In this document: piece after piece, positions 37,843 to 48,820 of the stretch
How positions within the stretch are numbered: the stretch's first letter is position 1
How the letters are laid out: the number at the start of each line of letters is the position of its first letter
Assembly: GCA_030424595.1 (NCBI GenBank)
Contig: JAUHWG010000034.1
Coordinates: 1-64,000, forward strand
DNA: 64,000 bases
Direction of reading: 5' to 3'
DNA from: Polyangia bacterium
GTDB lineage: Bacteria; Myxococcota_A; Polyangia; Nannocystales; Nannocystaceae
The notes under the pieces: generated by a model
Database searches by the model: none
What the model saw: the letters and a program-made list of their open reading frames with translations, nothing else
Told to the model about the DNA's origin: nothing
Position numbers and translations under genes: made by a program

Positions 37843-38505
37843 TCAGAAGTGGAGCACAGGCCCGAGGCCGAGCGTGCTCACGTGCTCGATCCCTGGCGAG
37901 AGAAAGTGGGCGGTGTAGTCGAGCTCGAGGTCGAGGCCGAAGTCCCGCGAGAGCCAGAGATAGACGCCGACCCCGCCCGTGACGCCGGGCAGCGGTGGAC
38001 GATCTCCGCGGGGGAAGAGCTCGATGGAGGGTCCGAGCCCGACGTAGGGGGTCAGCCTCCGGCCGAGATGAAAGGGCTTCTTGAGGAGGAGATCGATGGG
38101 TACCTGCAGCCCTGCGGCTCCGTCGATCAGTCCGACGTTGAGCTCGAGCTCGACCCACTTCGGGACCAGCTCTCGCTCGTAGAAGACGCTGACGCCGAAG
38201 CCCGTCACGGGTCCCTCGGCGTGGTGTCCGTGGGCCCCGTCCTCGGCGGCGCCGGTGGTCGCCAGGCTGGTGGCGAAGAGCGCCTTCGAGCCGAGGAGAT
38301 TGCGGGTGTGGGGCTTGTGATCGCCGCCGTAGATACAGCGGTCGGGGGGCGGCCGACGGCTCTGTGTGTGCGCTTCGCAGCTCCTCTCTCCGGCTCGGCC
38401 TCCTGCGCAGAGTGGCTCGTCAGCCGCGGCCTGCTGCGGGACGAGGAGGAGCGCGAGGGCTGCCGCCGGCAGGACCGCGCGGCCGAGCTCCGCGGAGATC
38501 TTCAC
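37843..38505 (-). CDS. Outer-membrane beta-barrel protein
   Basis: Protein of 220 aa. GTG 38505 begins a signal peptide (AVLPAAALALLLVPQQAAA). A Cys-containing leader is followed by alternating hydrophobic strands ending in aromatic residues (GFGVSVFYERELVPKWVEL, LTPYVGLGPSIELFP, GVGVYLWLSRDFGLDLEL, HVSTLGLGPVLHF). The terminal Phe after a strand is typical of proteins inserted by the BAM machinery, and the size suits an eight-stranded barrel of the OmpW/OmpA-like class. The long upstream in-frame extension runs antisense to the next gene and is not believed. Function unknown. Confidence 0.75.
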   Translation of the reverse strand: MKISAELGRAVLPAAALALLLVPQQAAADEPLCAGGRAGERSCEAHTQSRRPPPDRCIYGGDHKPHTRNLLGSKALFATSLATTGAAEDGAHGHHAEGPVTGFGVSVFYERELVPKWVELELNVGLIDGAAGLQVPIDLLLKKPFHLGRRLTPYVGLGPSIELFPRGDRPPLPGVTGGVGVYLWLSRDFGLDLELDYTAHFLSPGIEHVSTLGLGPVLHF

Positions 38506-38926
38506 CTCCTCGCGCTCGTCTCCCGCGAAGGCTTGCGCACCAGCGCGCCCGTGGCGAGAAGCGGTCGGCCGGCGGCGAGCAAGGGCGCCAGGGACAGGGG
38601 CCTCTTCCTCGTCGCGACCTCTCTGTCTTTTGCAGGCGAAGCCAGAGCGGTCGGGGGCGGTGGTCCTTCGCACGGTCTTGGAGGGTATCAAGGACGAGCC
38701 GGGCATCACGGTCAGACGGCCGCTCGAGCTTCCTTGTCTGCGCGGGGAGGGCGTCGGCCGCTCATCGCTCGGCGCGGGCGCGAGCGGGGGTCGGGACCGA
38801 ACTGTCGCGCCCCTTCGGCGTCGCTCGCACTCGCACACCAGCGGCCCTCGGGCCCGGTGAATTCGGGCGCAGGGCCCTGAGCGCACCGGTGTTAACCTCG
38901 CGGTGTCTAGTTTGGGAGATTCGTTG

Positions 38927-41377
38927 ATGGTGAGACAAAAGTGGATGTGGCGGATCACCGCGCTGACCGTGCTCGGCTTGACCGGGTGCAATGGAGACGA
39001 CAGCGCGACCGGTAGTGAGAGCGCGAGCAGCTCTGTCGGCAGCGTCGGTACGGAGACGGCGACGGGGACGGCGACCGTGTCCGGGACCGACACCGCGAGC
39101 GGCACCGAGACGATGTCAGGGGGGATGTCCGCCTCGGCGACGATGGGGACGACCGCTGGCACTACCGTCGGCACCTCGACCGCAGGTACGGACACCGAGA
39201 CCTCCGCCTCGGAGAGCGACACCGGAGCCTGCACTCCCTGCGGGGACGACTGCTGCACGCCCGATCAGATCTGCGACGAGCTGCAATGCATCACGGACTG
39301 CGGCGGTGACCCGCCCTGCGGGCCTCAGCAGGTCTGCTGCGGCGACGGCCAGATCTGCTACCTTGAGGCCTGCGTCGATCCTGGGCCCGCCTGCGGCCAG
39401 ATCTCCTGCGCGACCCAGCAGCAGGAGTCCGAGTGCGACGACGGGTTTATCTGCGATCCCAACCTCGGCCTCTGCGTCCCGAGCAACGCCGACCAGGGCT
39501 GCCAGTACATCCCGGACGTCGGCGTCTTCGAGGCCAAGCCGCAGTTCACCTGGGGAAAGCGCAAGAGCGTCAATTGCAGCGACGACAGCAAGTGCCAGAC
39601 CGCCGAGGTCTGTATGAACGGCAAGTGTGCGGTCACCTGGCCGCACTTCGAGCCCGCGGATGACGATAAGCCGAACCACTACCAGGTCTCGTCGATCCCG
39701 GTCGTCGCCGACCTCGACAATGACTGTGTCCCCGAGATCATCTTCAACTCCTATGCCGGCACGGCCATCACCTCGAACGGGGTGCTCCGGGCATTGCGCG
39801 GCGACAACGGGGACAAGGTCTGGACCGTCACCGATCCCGAGTTTGAGTCGGACTCGACCTCGAACATCGCCGTCGCCGACATCGACAGCGACGGTCAGGC
39901 GGAGGTGATCGCCTGCGGCGAGGGCAAGTACCTGATCGCGATCGACAGCGACGGCACGCCGCTGTGGAAGTCCGACCCCTTCAGCGGCGCCCGCAGCAGC
40001 GGCTCGATCTCCGTCGCGAACTTCGACAACCAAGGGGATCCCGAGATCGTCTTCGGCGCGGCGGTCTACGACTCCTCCGGGAAGCTCCTCTACGAGGGCA
40101 ACAGCGGGATCGGCCGCAATGGCCAGGGGCCGATCTCCTGCATCGCCGACCTCGACGGAGACGGTCGCCCCGAGCTCATCGGCGGCAAGACGGCCTACAC
40201 CTTCACCGGCACTGTCTCCGGAGGCGACTTCGCCGGTCAGGTCTTCTGGGACTCGCAGGTCGTCGACGGCTTCTGCGGCGTCGCCGACCTCGACAACGAC
40301 AAGTTTCCGGAGGTCGTCCTCGTCGCCTCCGGCAAGATCTACGTGCTCAGCGGCCAGAACGGCGGAATCCTCGCTCAGTTCTCCCTCCCGGGAGGCGGAC
40401 GCGGCGGCCCGCCGAACATCGCCGACTTCGACGGCGACGGGATCCCCGACATCGCCGCCGCGGGCTCCACCCGCTATGTCGTTCTCAAGTTCGACGGTCA
40501 GAGCAACACCCTCACCGAGCTGTGGCGCGCGACCACCCAGGACGGCTCCTCGCAGGTCACCGGCTCCTCCGTCTTCGACTTTGACGGCGATGGCCGCAAC
40601 GAGGTCGTCTACAACGACGAGGTCTACCTGAGGATCTACCCCGGCGTTGAGCCCGACTGTCAGCTCGACCCGCCCGGCCCCGCCTGCGACGGCATCATGA
40701 CCGACGCCGAGATCCTCCTCAAGGACCGCAACTCATCGCGCACGCGCACCGAGTACCCCGTCATCGCCGACGTCGACGGCGATTTCAAGGCAGAGATCGT
40801 CTTCTCGACCAACAATGACTCCAGCCTCTCCTACGACGCGGGCATCGAGGTCTGGGGAGATACCCTCGACAACTGGGTCGCGACTCGACCCATTTGGAAT
40901 CAGCATACGTACCACGTGACGAATGTGGGCCTGACAGGCGAAGTCCCCGCGGAGGAGCCCGCTAACTGGCTAACTCCGATGGACAAGCCCTACAACTCCT
41001 ATCGTCGCAACGCCCAGGGGAGCGCTGACTTCTGCGCCCCAGACCTCACCCTCTTCGACCTCGACGCGAACTTTGAGATCTGTCCCAAGGTCGAGGTTTG
41101 CGTCTGGGTCTCCAACCAGGGGTGTCTGGGCGTCGGCGCTGGGGTGAAGGTCTCGTTCTACGAGGAGACCCTTGGCCTCCTCGGCACCGCTGTGACCAAG
41201 GCGCCGATCGTCGCAGGCGCGGCCGAGCAGGTCTGCCTGAGCGCGGACGTGGAGGTGCAAAACGGCCTCGTCTCCGCCAGCGTCGACGACGACGGGATGA
41301 TGAAGGGAGCGCTGAATGAGTGCATTGAGGACAACAACTCTACGGAGAAGATCCCGCTCTGTCTGATCCCGAAATGA
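38927..41377 (+). CDS. FG-GAP/VCBS-repeat lipoprotein
   Basis: Protein of 816 aa. Lipobox in LGLTGCNG, then a Thr/Ser/Gly linker of about 80 residues, then a Cys-rich region (about 100-200) with CTPCGDDCCTPDQICDE-like knots. The main part is an integrin-alpha-like propeller with Ca2+-binding DxDxDG loops: VADLDNDCVPEI, VADIDSDGQAEV, IADLDGDGRPELIGG, IADFDGDGIPDIAAAG, DFDGDGRNEVVY and VIADVDGDFKAEIVF. A C-terminal CARDB-like beta domain has paired Cys. ATG 38927 is preceded by GGGAG at good spacing, so I prefer it to GTG 38903. Such proteins bind ligands at the surface; the partner is unknown. Confidence 0.88.
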   Translation: MVRQKWMWRITALTVLGLTGCNGDDSATGSESASSSVGSVGTETATGTATVSGTDTASGTETMSGGMSASATMGTTAGTTVGTSTAGTDTETSASESDTGACTPCGDDCCTPDQICDELQCITDCGGDPPCGPQQVCCGDGQICYLEACVDPGPACGQISCATQQQESECDDGFICDPNLGLCVPSNADQGCQYIPDVGVFEAKPQFTWGKRKSVNCSDDSKCQTAEVCMNGKCAVTWPHFEPADDDKPNHYQVSSIPVVADLDNDCVPEIIFNSYAGTAITSNGVLRALRGDNGDKVWTVTDPEFESDSTSNIAVADIDSDGQAEVIACGEGKYLIAIDSDGTPLWKSDPFSGARSSGSISVANFDNQGDPEIVFGAAVYDSSGKLLYEGNSGIGRNGQGPISCIADLDGDGRPELIGGKTAYTFTGTVSGGDFAGQVFWDSQVVDGFCGVADLDNDKFPEVVLVASGKIYVLSGQNGGILAQFSLPGGGRGGPPNIADFDGDGIPDIAAAGSTRYVVLKFDGQSNTLTELWRATTQDGSSQVTGSSVFDFDGDGRNEVVYNDEVYLRIYPGVEPDCQLDPPGPACDGIMTDAEILLKDRNSSRTRTEYPVIADVDGDFKAEIVFSTNNDSSLSYDAGIEVWGDTLDNWVATRPIWNQHTYHVTNVGLTGEVPAEEPANWLTPMDKPYNSYRRNAQGSADFCAPDLTLFDLDANFEICPKVEVCVWVSNQGCLGVGAGVKVSFYEETLGLLGTAVTKAPIVAGAAEQVCLSADVEVQNGLVSASVDDDGMMKGALNECIEDNNSTEKIPLCLIPK

Positions 41378-41407
41378 TGGGGCCAACACGGAGGCTCGCT
41401 CGCGTCT

Positions 41408-41663
41408 AGGTGAACAGGTTGAGCGGGCCGGTCAGCGGGGTTTGGGGTGCTCACCGCATCGACGAGCGGCTCTACCGCGATGCCAGCGTCCACGCCGGCG
41501 AGGCCGCAAGCCGCTCGATCTCCGCGTCGGCGCCATCGCTACCTCGCTGCTCCCGGACGCCGCTCAGATCCTCGGCTGCTTGACGGCGCACGGGACGAGC
41601 CGCGATCGTCTCATGGCCGAGGAGGCGAGCCTCGCCGCGCCCGTCGACGACGCGGGCGAATAG
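41408..41663 (+). pseudogene. Possible broken gene remnant
   Basis: Two frames carry protein-like sequence that would join across a frameshift. The first, from GTG 41408, reads VNRLSGPVSGVWGAHRIDE then RLYRDASVHAGEAASR. The second reads DLRVGAIATSLLPDAAQIL then AHGTSRDRLMAEEASLAAP and stops at 41663. The change falls near 41515-41520. Neither part matches a family I know. It may be a decayed gene or chance. Confidence 0.3.
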
Positions 41664-41692
41664 ACGGTGAGGTCAGGCCGGCGCACGGTCCC

Positions 41693-44131
<2,439 letters not shown>

Positions 44132-44443
44132 CTCGGGACGGTATCAGGGCGCGTCGCGGTCGATCCTCGCAAGCTTTGCGAGCGGGCACCGGCGGAGGGG
44201 CGGAGCGCCGGCAGAGTGTGCACGACGCAGCGGCGATCCCATTGCTGGAGGTCAGACGCCGGAGGAAGAGGTAGGCCTCACTGTCCAGACTGGTCCAGGT
44301 TGGTCCAGGTTGGTCCAGGTTGGTCCAGGTTGGTCCAGGAGGGTCCTGCACGGGCCAGCGTGGGTCACCGACCCTGAGGACCGCTCCGCAGCGGGGCTCG
44401 CCAAGGGGATCGCGCGTGGCGAGGCGGCCCCCAAAGAATGAGG
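44132..44443. other. Gap with tandem repeat, no gene
   Basis: 312 bp between ppsA and the next minus-strand gene. It contains the 10-bp repeat at 44291-44340; no reading frame is convincing. Confidence 0.5.
44291..44340. repeat. 10-bp tandem repeat, five copies
   Basis: TGGTCCAGGT is repeated five times in a row (last copy ends A). The 10-bp period places each copy on the same DNA face. It lies about 160-210 bp upstream of ppsA. Confidence 0.9.
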
Positions 44444-45409
44444 TCAGGCTGAGGTCTCCCAGAAGAGGGCGATCCGCAGGCGCTCTCCCTCGAGCAGCCA
44501 CGCTCGGAGGTCCCAGCTTTGGAGCATGACCAGGCCAGAGCTCGCGGCGCTCGCGAAGGGCTCAGCGAGGGCGGTCGCGCCAGGGAACGTGCGCAGGATC
44601 GGCTCGAGCATCTGTTGAAGGGTCTCGATCGGCGCGGAGCTCCAGGCAGCCGCGTCGACGAGCTGGATCCGCGGCCAAGGCCGGGTCACACGGGGCAGGC
44701 GGGCCAAGACGGCCTCGGTCCAAAAAGAGCTGGGCGCTCGCTCGGGGGCTCGGTCGATGATCACGTCGAGCGTGCGATCGCCCTCGGCCGCGGTGAAGCG
44801 TGCGTTCTGCACGTCGGTGGTGCGGGCCCCGAGGAGGTGCTGCGTCGCGCAGAGCAGCTGCCAGCGTTGGGGGTGGAGGGGCAGCGTCTGCGGGGCGTCG
44901 GTCCAGAGGAGTTGGAGCGGGCGCTCACGGTTCGCGGGCGAGAGAGCTTGGGGGCCGGCGAGCAGCGTGATCGCGGTCGTGATGTCATGGAGGAGCGTTC
45001 GATCGCCCGAGCCGAAGCGCAGATCGACCGGGCCGTCCGGCGGTGTCGGGGTGTCGCCGAGGATGTCGATCCAGCGCGCGCCGAGGGTCGCTCGGAGGCG
45101 CCAGGTGCCGGCCGGGCGGCGACCCCTCGGGGTCGTGACGGAGGCGCCGAGGAGCCAGAGCGCGAGATGAAGATCATCGCTGCCGACGGGACGTCCTGCT
45201 CGCGTGGGGATCCGATCGCTACCGGCGAGGCGGGCCCACGTGCGCGCCTCGAGGGGGCGAAGGTGCAGGAGCTGGGTCATGAGCGCTTCGTGATCGTGGC
45301 TGTGCGGGGACGCGACCGTGGTCGGGCCCAGCGTCTCATACCTGGGCTCCGCTGGGATCTCTGGCGGAAGCGGCTCCGCGGGGTCGGGAGCGCTCCGTGG
45401 CGTGCGCAC
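44444..45409 (-). CDS. Uncharacterised protein
   Basis: Soluble protein of 321 aa, not recognised. The N-terminal 45 residues are Pro-rich; from MTQLLHLRPLEARTWARL on, the sequence looks structured, with many Leu, Arg and Trp. Segments such as SDDLHLALWLLGASV, IDILGDTPTPPDGP, LHDITTAITLLAGPQAL, LQLLWTDAPQTLPLHP and a C-terminal WDLRAWLLEGERLRIALFWE have no metal or nucleotide motif. GTG 45409 gives the longest frame with consistent codon use; ATG 45280 is an alternative. No signal peptide. It is divergent from a small exported protein gene. Confidence 0.65.
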   Translation of the reverse strand: MRTPRSAPDPAEPLPPEIPAEPRYETLGPTTVASPHSHDHEALMTQLLHLRPLEARTWARLAGSDRIPTRAGRPVGSDDLHLALWLLGASVTTPRGRRPAGTWRLRATLGARWIDILGDTPTPPDGPVDLRFGSGDRTLLHDITTAITLLAGPQALSPANRERPLQLLWTDAPQTLPLHPQRWQLLCATQHLLGARTTDVQNARFTAAEGDRTLDVIIDRAPERAPSSFWTEAVLARLPRVTRPWPRIQLVDAAAWSSAPIETLQQMLEPILRTFPGATALAEPFASAASSGLVMLQSWDLRAWLLEGERLRIALFWETSA

Positions 45410-45477
45410 GGTCGATCCGGAGAGAACCTGGGATGGGGTGAACCGGAGCGGAGGTGTCGCGACTACCTGGCCCGAGA

Positions 45478-46059
45478 ATGATCATGACAAAGCTCGGCCA
45501 GACCTCCCCAACCCCTCATCCTCGCGCCGGTGCTGGCGTTCTCGCCCTCCTGCGCCGCGGGCTCCCCTCGCTCGCCCTGGCCCCGCTCCTCGCCGCTGGG
45601 ATCGGTGCGAGCATCGGCGGCGGATGTGGCGACTGCAGCGGCGCGATCCGCCTGATGAGCGCGCAGCAGAGCGATTGCACCGAGTGCTCGGAGACCGCCG
45701 ACGAGCGGGTGGTGATCGAGCCGGAGGAGTCGTTTCGGTTGACCGCCGATGGGCCCTCGGCGGAGTCGGACGAGCTGGTCGCGGACGCGTCGATCGACGG
45801 AGATGCGTGGTTCTTGATCGATGAGGCGAGCGGCGAGGCTGTACCCGCGACGATCAGTGGTGACTCGGGGGGGCATGTCTGTCGCAACGGGGTCGGCTTT
45901 TCGCTGGTCCCGGACGAGCCGCTGGCGCCTGGGAAATACACGCTGGTACTCCTCCTTGACGCGATCGACTGGCCGTTGAACGGTGATCACGCGTTTGGCC
46001 AGGAGAGCACCTACGGGGGCGCTCTGGCGCTTGTGCGTGAGTTTGTCGTCGACGCGTAG
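45478..46059 (+). CDS. Small exported protein with Cys motif
   Basis: Protein of 193 aa. A basic leader and a hydrophobic segment (LPSLALAPLLAAGIGASIG) end at GGCGDCSG, which could be a lipobox or an ordinary signal with disulfide Cys. A second Cys pair follows (SDCTECSETADERV). The rest is an Ig-like strand pattern: FRLTADGPSAESDELV, AWFLIDEASGEAVPATI, GVGFSLVPDEPLAPGKYTL, where the APGKYTL ending resembles bacterial Ig-like (copC/Big) domains. ATG 45478 or 45484 start. Function unknown. Confidence 0.7.
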   Translation: MIMTKLGQTSPTPHPRAGAGVLALLRRGLPSLALAPLLAAGIGASIGGGCGDCSGAIRLMSAQQSDCTECSETADERVVIEPEESFRLTADGPSAESDELVADASIDGDAWFLIDEASGEAVPATISGDSGGHVCRNGVGFSLVPDEPLAPGKYTLVLLLDAIDWPLNGDHAFGQESTYGGALALVREFVVDA

Positions 46060-46197
46060 GCTGTGCGCTGAAGTGTACGAAGGTGCGCACTACGCACAGC
46101 ACGGCTCGCCATCGTCGCCGTGGGCCGAGCGGTGGACGGCGAGCCGTGGGGCTGTGGAGGTGGCCCGCGAGGGCGGTGCAATTCCCAGACAACCAGG

Positions 46198-46203
46198 TAT
46201 TCT
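46198..46203 (+). promoter_or_regulatory. -10 box TATTCT, leaderless spacing
   Basis: TATTCT ends 6 nt before ATG 46210 of the small membrane protein gene. Confidence 0.5.
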
Positions 46204-46209
46204 CCGCCG

Positions 46210-46692
46210 ATGACCAACGTCAGCGTCCAGCAGCTCATCGCCGCGTCGATGCGTCGAACGACCATCATGATGACCGGGATGGGGATCCTGACCTTCCTCC
46301 TCGGCGGCCTCATGGTAGCCCTGCACCTCTTCGAGCTCGACCCGGAGATGGCGGACGCGGGCACAGGTATGCTCGTCGCGCTCTACCTGTTTGGGGTGCT
46401 CTTCCTCGCCGTGGGAGCGCTCATGATCTTCATCGGTCTCGTCAAGAACCCGCGCGTGCGCCTTGAGCTCGAGGACGCGCTGACGAACAACCCGCAGAAG
46501 ATCAAGCGCTACTGGCGTTGGGTGGTGACGAGCACCGGCAAGGACACCGGTGTCGGCGCGCAGAACTACATCAAGATCGAGATGACCGAGGGCCACACCC
46601 ACCAGATCTCGGTGACTCAAGCGAACGTGGAGCCCTTCCTCCAGATGATGGCCGCGGCGTGCCCCGACGCGGAGTCCACCCCTCCGGCCTAG
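46210..46692 (+). CDS. Two-helix membrane protein, unknown
   Basis: Protein of 160 aa. Two transmembrane helices (MTGMGILTFLLGGLMVALHLF and MLVALYLFGVLFLAVGALMIF) are followed by a cytoplasmic or periplasmic domain of about 75 residues with strand pattern (WRWVVTSTGKDTGVGAQ, NYIKIEMTEGHTHQISVTQ). I do not recognise the family. The start is set by the TATTCT box; a longer frame upstream is poor in composition. Its TAG stop is formed by the CCTAGG tip of the palindromic repeat that follows. Confidence 0.78.
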   Translation: MTNVSVQQLIAASMRRTTIMMTGMGILTFLLGGLMVALHLFELDPEMADAGTGMLVALYLFGVLFLAVGALMIFIGLVKNPRVRLELEDALTNNPQKIKRYWRWVVTSTGKDTGVGAQNYIKIEMTEGHTHQISVTQANVEPFLQMMAAACPDAESTPPA

Positions 46693-46855
46693 GAGGCCGT
46701 GGCAAAAGTCCCATGTTCTCTCGCTTGCCCTCGTCGTCCTTCTCGGCTCCGGCGAAACTCGCAGTACAGCCCGGTACAGCGGCATCTTGTCAAAGCCAAG
46801 AGGACCAACGATTGCGGCGCGAGAGCACAGGGGACTTTCACCACAGCCTAGGCTG
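46690..46855. repeat. CTAG-tipped palindromic repeat, copy 2
   Basis: Imperfect palindrome between convergent genes. The left end CCTAGGAGGCCGTGGCAAAA faces the right end GGGACTTTCACCACAGCCTAGG. The core has CAGTACAGCCCGGTACAGCGG and CAAAGCCAAGAGGACCAACGATTGCGGCGCGAGAG, closely matching the copy at 59264-59467. The TAG stop codon of the upstream gene lies inside the left CCTAGG. It could serve as a two-way terminator or be a small mobile element relic. Confidence 0.8.
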
Positions 46856-46870
46856 CCGTAGCGTTGATCG

Positions 46871-47431
46871 CTAGGATGGGTCTGGCGCGACGATGACGCG
46901 GGTCCGAGCGATGAGATCGTGGAGCGCCCGCGGGGGTCGGAGCACGATCACCAAGGTCACGGACGCCAGGACCAGCGCCTGAGGGGTGATCGCGAGGACC
47001 CAGGACAGCACCGAGGTAGAGCCCGCGAAGAGCTGAAAGACGGCCGTATGGGCCACCTGCCACGGTCCCAGCTTGACGGCTTGGCGGAGCAGGGAGCGGG
47101 CGAGGGTGATCCGCTGCCCGTGATGAGAGACGACCTGGAGACCCTGTCGTCGCTTGCCCCACGTGCCGCGCCGGGGTGAGGCGTCCGCGAAGGCGAAGGT
47201 CAGGCCGACAGGCAGGATCAGGGTCAGGAACGCGTAGGCGTCCCAGCCCGCTGGGCTGGTCGGCGCAGCGCCGAGACGCGCGAGGGCGAAGCCGGCGACC
47301 GTGGTGAAGGCGATCCAAAAGAGGATGATCCGGAGGTCGAGGATCGCCGCGAGCAGGCGGCGTCCCAGCGTCGGTCCCTGGTCGGCCCGTTCGTCTTGCG
47401 AGGCTGGACCCTGGGTGCTCACGGTACTCAC
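46871..47431 (-). CDS. RDD family membrane protein
   Basis: Membrane protein of 186 aa. Three or four transmembrane helices carry the family marks: RRLLAAILDLRIILFW (Arg and Asp of helix 1, the second Asp replaced by Leu), ADASPRRGTWGKRRQGLQVV after helix 2, and ALHDLIARTRVIVAP near the end. RDD proteins include possible Na+/H+ or substrate transporters, but most are uncharacterised. Start GTG 47431 follows a TAGGCT box by 6 nt. It converges on the preceding gene across the palindromic repeat. Confidence 0.85.
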   Translation of the reverse strand: MSTVSTQGPASQDERADQGPTLGRRLLAAILDLRIILFWIAFTTVAGFALARLGAAPTSPAGWDAYAFLTLILPVGLTFAFADASPRRGTWGKRRQGLQVVSHHGQRITLARSLLRQAVKLGPWQVAHTAVFQLFAGSTSVLSWVLAITPQALVLASVTLVIVLRPPRALHDLIARTRVIVAPDPS

Positions 47432-47437
47432 GACTCT

Positions 47438-47443
47438 AGCCTA
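47438..47443 (-). promoter_or_regulatory. -10 box TAGGCT, leaderless spacing
   Basis: On the minus strand TAGGCT is separated from GTG 47431 by AGAGTC (6 nt). Confidence 0.5.
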
Positions 47444-47556
47444 GCAGCCCGCGCGAACGATCCGGTGTGCTCTCGCGCTAGGCCGAGTCACGCGGACGTG
47501 TGCAGAGGACGCAACTTGACATTGGGTGGACACAGCCGCGAGAAGAGCGACTGACG

Positions 47557-47994
47557 ATGAAGCTGACGATCCTGACCGAGTTCACCCCGCCTCTCTTTGA
47601 CGCCTACGATATCGCCGAGCTCGAGGTCGGCCTGGCGGTGGTGAAGCACAGCGCGAAGACCCTGCGCTTTCGGGTGATGCTCGACATCAAGAATCGCTGG
47701 GACTACGAGGGGGAGTCCGGCTTTGAGCTGCCGGATGAGGTCTATCTGGTGGATCCTGAGGACACCTCCTACGACATCGCCGGCTCGGGAGGGTTCGAGC
47801 GGACCTATAGGTTGGGGCTCAAGCAGAACTTCCTGGACGGCCTGAAGGACTTCGCGAGCGAGCCGCTGTGGGTGGAAGAGCTGCACTACGAGCTCTACGT
47901 GGAGTGCATCCTCGAGGATGGAGATACGGAGACCCGCGAGTCGACGAGGCTCGACCTCAAAAACCCCTGGCACCCGCGCCACGCGAGCTCGTAG
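47557..47994 (+). CDS. Uncharacterised soluble protein
   Basis: Protein of 145 aa without signal peptide or membrane helix. It is acidic, with many aromatic residues and strand-like pieces: MKLTILTEFTPPLFDAYDIAE at the start, TLRFRVMLDIKNRWDYEGE, and ELHYELYVECILEDGDTE near the end. I do not recognise it. ATG 47557 starts the structured part; upstream frame from 47500 is weak. A TTGACA lies at 47516-47521 with a poor -10, so the promoter is uncertain. Confidence 0.7.
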   Translation: MKLTILTEFTPPLFDAYDIAELEVGLAVVKHSAKTLRFRVMLDIKNRWDYEGESGFELPDEVYLVDPEDTSYDIAGSGGFERTYRLGLKQNFLDGLKDFASEPLWVEELHYELYVECILEDGDTETRESTRLDLKNPWHPRHASS

Positions 47995-48075
47995 GCCCTC
48001 CTAAATGCGCAGGGCTCGGTCCTGCTGGCGGGCACGAGGAGACCCCCGAGCCCGCCTCCTGGGCCCGTCGGCGCC

Positions 48076-48531
48076 CTAGTTCGAGCCGTCCTCGCCGGCG
48101 CCGGTGCTGCAGGCCGCGGCGCAGCAGACGTGGCTGCCGGGGTAGCCCGCGCAGTTGGCCTCGACGTAGATCGCCCCGCCGGGTCCGTAACCGCAGTAAC
48201 AGATCGTCACCTTGTCCTTCTCCGTCGCCCCGCCGCAGCCCTCGCCGGGGGTGCTGCCGGGGTCACAGAGGAGGAGCTCGTCGACGAGCTCGTCGTCGAC
48301 GGGGCTGCTCTCTTCGAGCTCGAGGGCGAGCTCTTCGCCGAGCTCGGGGTCGACCTCGACGCGCTCGACCTCGAGCTGCGCCGCGACGATATCGCGGGGC
48401 TGCTCGACGTCGTCGACGTCGCAGGCGGTGGCGCCCACGAGGATGCCCGTGGCGAGGGCGAGGCCGCCGGAGATCGCGAAGACCCCGGAGAAGAGCGAGC
48501 GGAGGGTGTGCTTGACGTTGGATGCGTGCAT
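48076..48531 (-). CDS. Small Cys-rich lipoprotein
   Basis: Protein of 151 aa. The signal peptide (FAISGGLALATGILVGATAC) may be lipid-modified. An acidic middle with alternating Glu/Leu/Val (about 40-90) precedes a C-terminal domain of 60 residues with eight Cys (CDPGSTPGEGCGG, TICYCGYG, EANCAGYP, VCCAAAC), probably four disulfides. It might be a secreted toxin-like, inhibitor or adhesion module, or the precursor of a processed peptide; no family match is visible. ATG 48531 starts the signal peptide. Confidence 0.75.
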   Translation of the reverse strand: MHASNVKHTLRSLFSGVFAISGGLALATGILVGATACDVDDVEQPRDIVAAQLEVERVEVDPELGEELALELEESSPVDDELVDELLLCDPGSTPGEGCGGATEKDKVTICYCGYGPGGAIYVEANCAGYPGSHVCCAAACSTGAGEDGSN

Positions 48532-48778
48532 GGTCACGGGGGATGCATGAGCAAGCAGCGTGCACACCGGCGATCATCAGAAAAGCCAATGATCTCGTCG
48601 CCTATGGCCGTGACGAGCGGGGAGCCGCCCGGGACATGTGTCTCGGACACCCTGGGACCGCGGAGTGTCTTCCCCTGCAGCGCCACGGCGCTGCGATCCC
48701 GCTCAAGAAGTGCGCGGTATGGTCGGACTCCTGCGCGGTCTAGCGATGCGATCTCGCGCCGGAGCGCTGCTCTCTGAA
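48532..48778. other. Intergenic, no gene recognised
   Basis: Divergent region between the Cys-rich lipoprotein and the MYXO-CTERM protein genes. No convincing frame. The operator-like repeat lies at its right end. Confidence 0.4.
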
Positions 48779-48812
48779 CCGGTTGAACCGCGGCCCTTTC
48801 AACCGGGATAAT
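48779..48812 (+). promoter_or_regulatory. Operator-like inverted repeat and -10
   Basis: CCGGTTGAA (48779-48787) and TTCAACCGG (48798-48806) form a perfect 9-bp inverted repeat across 10 bp. GATAAT (48807-48812) follows directly as a -10, 8 nt before ATG 48821. A dimeric regulator could bind over the -35 position here. Confidence 0.5.
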
Positions 48813-48820
48813 GGGGACCC

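Noticed and set aside
38506..39258. Longer N-terminus for the beta-barrel gene
   Set aside because: It would run antisense through the start of the FG-GAP lipoprotein gene; the signal peptide at 38505 gives a natural start.
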